Assembly (NCBI GenBank): GCA_029339505.1 | Contig: JAQISU010000210.1 | Location: forward strand, 14,517,501-14,581,500 | Length of the DNA stretch: 64,000 bases | Source of the DNA: Unio delphinus | Lineage: Eukaryota; Mollusca; Bivalvia; Unionida; Unionidae | Direction of reading: 5' to 3' | In this document: positions 56,745 to 64,000 of the stretch, piece by piece | Layout of the letters: every line of letters starts with the position of its first letter | Position numbering within the stretch: the stretch's first letter is position 1 | Translations under genes and position numbers: made by a program | The notes under the pieces: generated by a model | Database searches by the model: none | Told to the model about the DNA's origin: nothing | The model's input: only the letters and a program-made list of their open reading frames with translations

Positions 56745-57640
56745 AAGTCTTATGATGTGTGTCTGTGTATGTTTATAGTTTCGTGTGTACAGCAAATGCG
56801 GATGTTTCTGGCGTGTTGCAGTTTGTTGGGTATTATTCGCACCTTGTTGGCCAAGAGAAAATGGTTTTGTGTCGCAGTCGACACTGAGGTAACTGTGGAT
56901 AAGGAGGACACTGGGCAGTTTATCACGCTTGGTGATGACGAGGTCTGGACGGGTCCAGTGGAACGTGGGTGTCTCCATGACAGCTGTTGGATGTCCATGC
57001 GTTTGAAGAATGTGTTGTTCATGCATAGGCTGTGGAGGCATCACATATGTATAAATCGCTGTTCATTCTCATTGATCTTGCCCCTTCCATGATAGCCGAG
57101 ACAGGATGGCCAGGCATCGTGGTCAACTCACAAGCTAGCTTTGCAGTAGCCTAGTAGATTGAGGCCTTTTGTGTTGTGGATACTGGCTATTGCCTGATCC
57201 TAGACCTCATATAACTTGTATTTATCCCAGTGTGTTCAGCAGATGAGTGGGGCGTAGAAGCTGAAGAGGTTGTGTGGGTCTGGGACAATGACAGCGTGAG
57301 TACCTGATGGCGGGCATTCAATGACCTTGATTTTGCATGTCTTTTTTTACAGCGAATCCAACACCGCGTTTCGTAGATCCGTCCAAGGGTTTAGTATCCT
57401 AACATATGCTTTAGTTGGCTTCTATGATGGTGTCGCTGTCGGCCAGTCGGATTTCCAAAAAGCACGCATAATCGATGTGCAGTAGAGAGAGGTGGCTGTT
57501 GAAGCGTCCTCGACCAGTTGCAGGCCCTTTCGAATCTCATGGCCCTGATGTCCGTATTTGCCAAGCAAAGAGCTAGAATCTTCGTTTTGTTTCTTTAATT
57601 CGTGGTGGTGCGGATGGTGTTGTTCACTTATCAAAATGGT
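56745..57640 (-). pseudogene. LINE endonuclease fragment, same family as the 44.5 kb element
   Basis: The minus strand has LLGKYGHQGHEI and SDWPTATPS-type words (57600-57430), GVGFAVKKDMQNQ (about 57350), then NNTFFKRMDIQQLSWRHPRS, RPDLVITKRDKLPSVLL and VDCDT (57030-56860), matching the + strand LINE's TNTFFKCKEI and SWRHPRSRH. Frame changes break it and there is no RT. The LINE 5' part may extend to about 58100. Confidence 0.7.
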
Positions 57641-58557
57641 TATTAACGTTCAGTTACCACTGGCGTTAAGCTCTTAGCTAATCTATCTTTGACATAAACC
57701 CAGTAAATCGCTATTGCCCGTGTTGCACCGATACCTTACAACGTCGCTAGAACCTCGTATTCAGTGGAGCTTTTAAGCCTGGGCAGAATGATATGGACAA
57801 TCAGACGTGGCCTTATAAGCAGATAACCCCCTCTTAACACAGCCGATGAACCGAAGGAAACGACACATGCCGATAAAGCTTTGACCCAACATCATCTCAG
57901 GAATTACCACAGTATCATTGACGCCAATGACAGACCGTCTTAGGGACTGCGTCTCGGGATTATTATGTCGGGGTTTACTTCATTAGCCTTTCCCGTGAGT
58001 GGGCAAATTTTCAAATCGGAGTTGACCTTCTAATGAGTTTCCACCATATAATCCTTACGAGTCTCATCTCTCCAAAGCTATTGGTTTAAAACCGCTAGAG
58101 GCCAACCTTCACCTACCACCCCTCCTATTTCTGTGAACATGGTCCTCCGTAGTCGAAGCTAAGCCACTCATGAAGGCCAGGAGCTGGATTTAGTTGACAG
58201 AGACCATCAGAGACGCAATCAGTCTGAATAATATCTGGAGGATTTAGAATCATGTCTCCCACTCCCAACACGGCAATATCATCGTTGGACCATATATACC
58301 GATCTCTGAAAAGTATGGGGGCAATCTGTGTGCTCTGCATATGAAAGATCGATGTCGTGCTCATCTTGTTTTATAAACATTTAATTAAATTAATTTAGTA
58401 TTCGTTTTGAGGTTGAATTTGTTATTTAGTGCTCCGGAGAAGGTGTATGATCACTTCAATAAATTACAACTACACGGTTTATCATTTTCAAATTCTCATT
58501 TTCCTCATCCGTCTGACATTGGAGAGGAGTGACACGCTTTAAAGTCATTACTGGAAT
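57641..58557. other. Unassigned; part may be LINE 5' UTR
   Basis: More GC-rich than the flanks. The minus ORF 58125-58364 (79 codons) has no family I recognise. Confidence 0.3.
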
Positions 58558-58760
58558 AGTGATAAAGGTGCCCAGGTGATGGAGCTCATTACGGAGCTCG
58601 TCTGTTCAGGACATTTACATCTCACCACTTTTCACCTAGGTTCGATCCTCAGCTTGGAACACTGTGGTTTGTTAGTAACCAGTTGTGCCCCAGGGATCGG
58701 TTATTCTTACTGAGGTTTCCCGTGTCCTTCTTTCACCAAATATGCTGGGCAGTATTTTAT
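58558..58760 (+). mobile_element. tRNA-derived SINE
   Basis: B box GGTTCGATCC at 58639-58648 in the context TCACCTAGGTTCGATCCTCA, then CAGTTGTGCCCCAGGGATCG and GAGGTTTCCCGTGTCC. The A box is degenerate. It has the head and body of a mollusc-type SINE. Confidence 0.6.
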
Positions 58761-59323
58761 CATAATTGTTAACAATTGCGTCAAATATGAGTAACCAAAT
58801 CAAGCGAACATTAGCAAAGTAATAAAAACTTAATATTATGGAAATGTATACATTGTGACATCATTCAGAATTAAACATTTATTTAAAAAAAAAAAGCCGG
58901 AATTAAGTCAAGGTTATCGAACCACCAATACAGTTTTGTGTACGAAAACCTGGTTTATTTAGGCTCGAACAATATGTCAGTCAAAGTGGTTAAAGACACT
59001 TAAATTATGTTGTATAATAAAGAGATTGCATATATTTAAATGCAAGCTTAAATCCAGCACCACACATACAATATGATTAAAATCCAAACTAAACGTGGCC
59101 TGTCAATCCATTCAGACCTAAATATGTATGCGGCATTGAAATCCATTCAGATCCATGTTTGAATAAATTTATGATGTGTACGCAAATGAATTTGAAGTAT
59201 TATGTAGTTTATATTTTGGTTTTAGTTATGTGGTTTATACATCACTGGTAGGTGTATAGTTTATATATCAGTCTAGTTATGTGGTTTGTATATTGGTGTT
59301 AGTTCTGTGTTATATAGGTTTAT
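58761..59323. other. No gene or element recognised
   Basis: AT-rich. A short imperfect repeat of TTAGTTATGTGGTTTATA lies at 59224-59300. Confidence 0.4.
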
Positions 59324-60498
59324 CTCATTCAGCCCCAACAAACTTATGAGTAACACTGCTACAGTGCCATAGTCACACTAAGCTGTGCCTAGCTGCTTGT
59401 GCCCAAGTTTTTTTACCTGCTTGGAAAATTTGTAAAAATCATGTACATGCCTTCACACTGAGTTTAATTTCTATCTTCTATCCAATATTAATCAATGATA
59501 TTTTCACCAATTATTTCAAATGAAATTGTCTACGCAGTTATGTATTTTTCTTTCTATTTATCTTTAACAATTTATGTATGCAATTTTTACTAAATTATGT
59601 GCAGCATTGATAGGAATATCACATCATCAGCACTGGATTCCATAAAAAACCAGGAAACATTAATATGTGATATGGTTTTAAACAATTTGTACATATCTGA
59701 ACATACATTTACTTGGCAATGTTCACATCAAGTTTTTGGTTCATATAGAATTACGTTCAATAAACACATTTTGCAGATTGGATACCACGTTTTGTTTGGT
59801 GATAGCGATAATACAATATGCATTTTTAGGCATATGGACTGGTTTCGTTGCAATGTCCGTGTACAGTTTCTCAGGAAATAATAATAAGTGAAATAAAGTT
59901 AGATTTGTCTCTTTTCCTAGTCAATTTTGTCAATGTTTGTTGTAGGTCCAGGATTCATTCACTAAAATCATTGATTTAGACAGGCAGAAGACGATCGCTC
60001 CAACCTGCTACATTGGCAAAAGACTATTTCATTTTCTCTATCAGCATCCTCTTATTCTGACGATTCAACCTCAAAAATCTTCAATGTCCGATTCAAAATC
60101 CCGCAAAATTTCCAACTGTCGAACATATATTTCCTCTACCTGCTCAGTATTGTCGAGATCAAATCCGAGAAACTCCTTTTTTTCGCCCTCACCGCCATGA
60201 AAAATCACTCTCGCTTCCACCATCATCTTACCATTTTTCAAGAAAAGAACACGTGTATTGAAACCGCTTTCAAGTAGTAATCCTTGCTTTGCTCAAACGA
60301 AAGTAAATTCATTTATAATCGGTTACAAGTGGGCCTGATTCTTGGTAAAGCCCCATTTGTAACCAATCAGAGACTTTATCTCAACCAGACAATAGGACCT
60401 GGCATTTAATGCAGTCGAGAAACTTCGTGTTATGACACGATCTGCCGTCCAATGCAGAAACTGGATTACGTGCATAGACGGTATCGGGGCCGAATGAG
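59324..60498 (-). mobile_element. piggyBac-like element, 1175 bp, decayed or non-autonomous
   Basis: The left end CTCATTCAGCCCCAAC and the complement of the right end CTCATTCGGCCCCGAT agree at 14 of 16 bases. The right flank is TTAA (60499-60502) and the left flank is TTAT, one change from the expected TTAA. Minus-strand frame near 60240-60070 reads KEFLGFDLDNTEQVEEIYV, then LEILRDFESDIEDF, an acidic N-terminus as in piggyBac transposases. No core catalytic domain is seen. Confidence 0.6.
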
Positions 60499-60502
60499 TT
60501 AA

Positions 60503-61324
60503 CTCTAACCCACCCTGGCTTGGTTTTTACTCAGATATTGAAGTAGTGATACAGAGATGTAAAGCTTTGAGCCCCCAGTCAGCGGTGATGACAGTTATAT
60601 TGATGAATATACAAACTGAAATTTAAATAACAACCATTTAATATAATTAAGAGAGCAATCTCTCAAATACAATTCAGCTAATAGCATATCACTAGTCCAT
60701 CCTTTGAATTATTGTATAAAATGGTCCCTTGTGTCCTGAGACCTACTCATTTATATGTTCTTGTCTTTTCCTTTGCCCCTCAGTTCTCTTTTCACATCTC
60801 CCACTGCCCTTTCTTCTTTTATTTGTCTCCCAGAGACATGAACAACTGCTGGGATAATTCCCTATAAGTCCTCAAAATTCCTTTCATCTTCATCTTCTCT
60901 GTGTCTCCCAGAGACTCGAATCACAGCTAATGTAATGCTCTCTGGCCCATACAAGCTTCTGTTTCGAAGCTTTCTGATTATTCCTAGAATACATCCGCCA
61001 TTACGAATGTAGTAGGGTATTATTTGCCTTGTACTGCCAACTTTTTGTAACACTACTAACGTTTGAATCTCAAGATGATATATTTAAACTTAAGATTCTA
61101 ATGTCTGGTACGCATAACTCAATTACGATTGACGGTTGCCCCTCAGTTCTCTTTTCAATCGCCCACTGTACTTTCTTCTCTTTTTTGTATCTCAGAGACT
61201 TGGACATCTAGCTTCTAGATCCTAGACTTGACCAGAAACTAAACATGATTGGCACTAAAACACCCGTTTGGTCCGAAATGTGCAGACGACATGGGTGTTT
61301 AAGTTTGAAATCGCAAATCAATAA
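60503..61324. other. Unassigned; contains a repeated CT-rich module
   Basis: CCCCTCAGTTCTCTTTTCA and a following TTTCTTCT...CAGAGAC occur at 60776-60838 and 61139-61199, with a third partial copy at 60888-60915. A minus ORF (60862-61053) has no family I know. Confidence 0.45.
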
Positions 61325-61535
61325 ATTTAATGACTACTTTATATACATTGTTTATCTCACTTGAACTGTTCGTCATATTATCCTTACACCAGGATGACCA
61401 ATCCTAACACTAACATGCTAATATTGAGCCGCAGGCGAGGCAGCTGTTAGTACCATTTTTGGTGTGAATCAGCTGACATTCGAACCCACGGCCTTTATGT
61501 TAAGAAGAGGGCGCTCTAAGCACTCAGCCACAGAT
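61325..61535 (-). mobile_element. tRNA-derived SINE, minus strand
   Basis: A box TGGCTGAGTGCTTAGAGCG (complement of 61512-61530) and B box TGGGTTCGAATG (complement of 61478-61489) are well kept. Body words GCTCAATATTAGCATG and GTTAGGATTGGTC, then GTGTAAGGATAATATGAC, fit the SINE at 31012. Adjacent to a minisatellite. Confidence 0.7.
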
Positions 61536-61560
61536 GAGGTTTGATGGGTACAAACAAACC

Positions 61561-61679
61561 ATAAATAGATAAAACTATAAATAGATAAACTATAAATAGA
61601 TAAACTATAAATAGATAAAACTATAAATAGATCAACTATAAATAGATAAACTATAAATAGATAAACTATAAATAGATAA
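61561..61679. repeat. 15-bp minisatellite, 8 copies
   Basis: Unit CTATAAATAGATAAA with single-base variants. Confidence 0.95.
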
Positions 61680-61760
61680 CGTGTATGGTTCTTTCTGAAA
61701 CAAATCAACGTAGCATTGCCACTAAATGGTAAGAGATGTTACATAAACTAAACCGATCTT

Positions 61761-62649
61761 GTTTGTAGTATTTTCAGAATGTAGAAATGCATACATTTTT
61801 ATATTTCATATGTTTGAGGTCTTTTAAGCAACATGACCTTGTTTCCTTTATTTCCTAGTCGTTATTGACTTGTAGTATAAACATTCTTTTGGGAAACTAT
61901 CGATTATTAGTACAATTGTAATTTATTTGATTAGGGTAAACTAGTACATGAACCATATCTTTGTTTCTTAACTACCTAACTCGATAGAACAATAAGGCAT
62001 TTTGGACATCATTGTACCTTGACCAGTTTGAAATGTATAGTCACTCCACTATGTAATGTACGTATAATGTGCGACGTCAATTGGTCTCGATATAGCAAAT
62101 ATATTCATTTAAGATAATAAAAATGACATTTGTGTTTTTAGCCAATTTGCTAATCATTGCAAATGTAAGATATCTTAATAAATATCAAGTACATAGAGAC
62201 AGTCTCAGTTACATGCGTGTGTTTGTGCTTGCGTGTACATCCGTGCGCACTTGGGTGTCTGTGGACATATCAAATGGAATTTACATTCAATCGTAGATAA
62301 AAGTTATTTGGTAATGTTTCACAAAAATGGCTAAAGTATGTTTTAATAAAAGCAAAAAAGATGTTGAGTTATGGTACAATATGTATTGCATTTTGCAATT
62401 ACATCAGTATAACTTGCATTTAATCGCATACTTATGTTTTTTAGAATGATTAATATATTTGTATACTTCACAAATTGTATCAAAATATCTCTGCGTTGGT
62501 TTAATATCAATATGAAGCCTTAAACTGTTCAATTTAACCCTTTATAAGCGAGTCAATAATAAGCAATAACCAATCAAGCAATCGATGTTTCAAAACTGTA
62601 ATAACACATATACATTCCATTAAAACAAAATTAATCAACAACATAGATA
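61761..62649. repeat. 889-bp direct repeat, right copy
   Basis: Matches 52548-53436 without visible change. It runs into a (GATA)n tract to 62724. Confidence 0.95.
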
Positions 62650-62650
62650 T

Positions 62651-62724
<74 letters not shown>
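62643..62724. repeat. (GATA)n microsatellite
   Basis: About 20 units at the right border of the 889-bp repeat. Confidence 0.95.
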
Positions 62725-63732
62725 TGACAGATGATTATTAAATAAGCAATTGGAGATGTATGTATGTTAAACACTCATAAGTGATATTACAAACTAAATA
62801 CAAATAATATACAATTCTTACAATTTCCTCCTCTTGGAATCCTTCATTATATTATGTAATCCAAGTCTTCTAGGTAAAACTGAATATTCTTGTAACAAAA
62901 TCAGACAACTATACAGGCTATATTTCTGAAGTGATTGTCAGTTAAACACATCACAACATCTTTCGACTAATCTTATTGTGGTATACCATATAGACCTAAG
63001 TTCTAATATGCCCAATACAATAAAAAAATCCCATATTTAAAGCTAGCTTTCAAACATAAGGCACTGAATTAGGGGCAGTATAACTAGACAGATGGGAGTC
63101 TAAAATCAAATATATTTGACCTGATTGACATTCACCCTTGATGATAACAAGTTGATGAAAGATAAAGCAAACATTGGCAGTCAAGCATCACAGTCTTGAG
63201 AGATATTCATACCAGGGGCCTGCCATAGCATGTAATCACACAACCAAAGCACATAGTAGAGATGATTGCGTTGCAATATTTCTAATTGTAAAGGTGTTCT
63301 TGTTTTTTTTCCGTTACTGAGATAGGCAAAGATAACTAAATTCTACTTAAATAAATATTGGGATTTGCATAAAAGAATGCGCGACCTGCTGATATTATTT
63401 AAAAATAAGTCATTACAAGTAGCTAACTAATAATATAAGTGTTGATTCTGATGGCTAAAATGTAGGGTTATTTCAATTTAATGAAAAACGTTTGGTACAG
63501 AAGTATATCCAATTATTTACTTTGATTGTTAAAAATGGGGAGAGAAGAATATTCATTATTTAATTTAATTGGAAACAATTGGGAGAGAAATATATCGCAT
63601 GTCACTCTTTGTACAAGGGCAAGGAAATCAAGACATGTTAACATCACATTTTCTCGTATGTTGCGGAGATTACCATTAATCCTATCCACAGCATATTATA
63701 CTAAATGAATTCCCGAAACACATTAAGCTGTG
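62725..63732. other. No gene recognised
   Basis: AT-rich, with one 60-codon ORF (63526-63708) of no known family that ends shortly before the Polinton scrap. Confidence 0.35.
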
Positions 63733-63862
63733 TACGATGATGAAATGCTGGATAAACAGGATAATCCTGTTTGGATATTTTCCCGAGGTATACATAAACA
63801 CACTGATGTGATTTATGTTACTCAGCGGTAAACACAAATACCAAATTGACCAGAGGCAACTG
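63733..63862 (+). pseudogene. Maverick/Polinton packaging ATPase fragment, + strand
   Basis: Reads VYDDEMLDKQDNP, FSRGIHKHTDVIYVTQR, stop, TQIPN, the same Walker B and following motif as the two minus-strand relics. Only about 40 residues remain. It shows a third, oppositely placed copy outside the duplicated unit. Confidence 0.65.
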
Positions 63863-64000
63863 TAACCTTCCTGTCGTGATCAAAATAGTTGATACGCACA
63901 CGTTGCATATTATTCATAACACCTAGTGTAGCATTGATATGGTTATAATCGTTTAAGAACTTAGTTCTCACGTGCAGAAACTACCTAACACGGATGGATA

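Noticed and set aside
61425..61535. Functional tRNA gene
   Set aside because: A and B boxes are good but the cloverleaf and terminator are not, and a SINE body follows. The same applies to 18205-18300 and 58558-58760.

Overview
The window is AT-rich animal nuclear DNA. It has introns of 0.6 to 13.5 kb, dense (TA)n, (GATA)n and (GA)n tracts, tRNA-derived SINEs of a type I associate with molluscs, several LINE lineages, a hAT, a piggyBac-like element and Maverick/Polinton relics. There are no operons and no prokaryotic gene signals. A mollusc, or at least a lophotrochozoan, is my inference; the sequence alone does not prove it.

The one host gene I can support is a four-exon gene on the + strand. 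Its coding exons are 32163-32217, 39386-39485, 40118-40284 and 53797-54005. Every junction is GT-AG, the phases 1, 2 and 1 all match, and the product is 176 aa. It has a signal peptide, six cysteines in the C..C..CC..CC pattern, one transmembrane helix and a Pro/Tyr-rich tail with two PPxY motifs. This is the layout of CYYR1/Shisa-like (STMC6) transmembrane adaptors.

The large-scale structure is a diverged tandem duplication. Copy A (about 1213-21517) and copy B (about 21518-55299) share the same order of landmarks: half of a LINE, long non-coding blocks, a SINE, a Polinton ATPase and a Polinton integrase. Copy B carries the gene. Copy A lacks exactly the two stretches that hold the exons, so it looks like the remains of a duplicated gene whose exons were deleted. 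Later insertions sit in only one copy, and the other copy supplies the empty site. Copy A received an intact 8.6 kb Ty3/gypsy retrotransposon with apparently identical LTRs (6556-15132), a 468 bp MITE inside the SINE, and an 841 bp insert. Copy B received a truncated LINE, an 0.9 kb insert and a 28-copy 33-bp minisatellite.

Intron 3 of the gene (40285-53796) holds a LINE relic, a nearly full-length decayed LINE (about 44.45-47.35 kb), a complete but dead hAT transposon with its 8-bp target duplication (47563-50119), and an 889 bp block repeated without visible change at 61761-62649. Right of 55.3 kb lie a LINE endonuclease fragment, two SINEs, a piggyBac-like relic and a third Polinton ATPase scrap at the window end. 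The remaining sequence shows no gene I can support.
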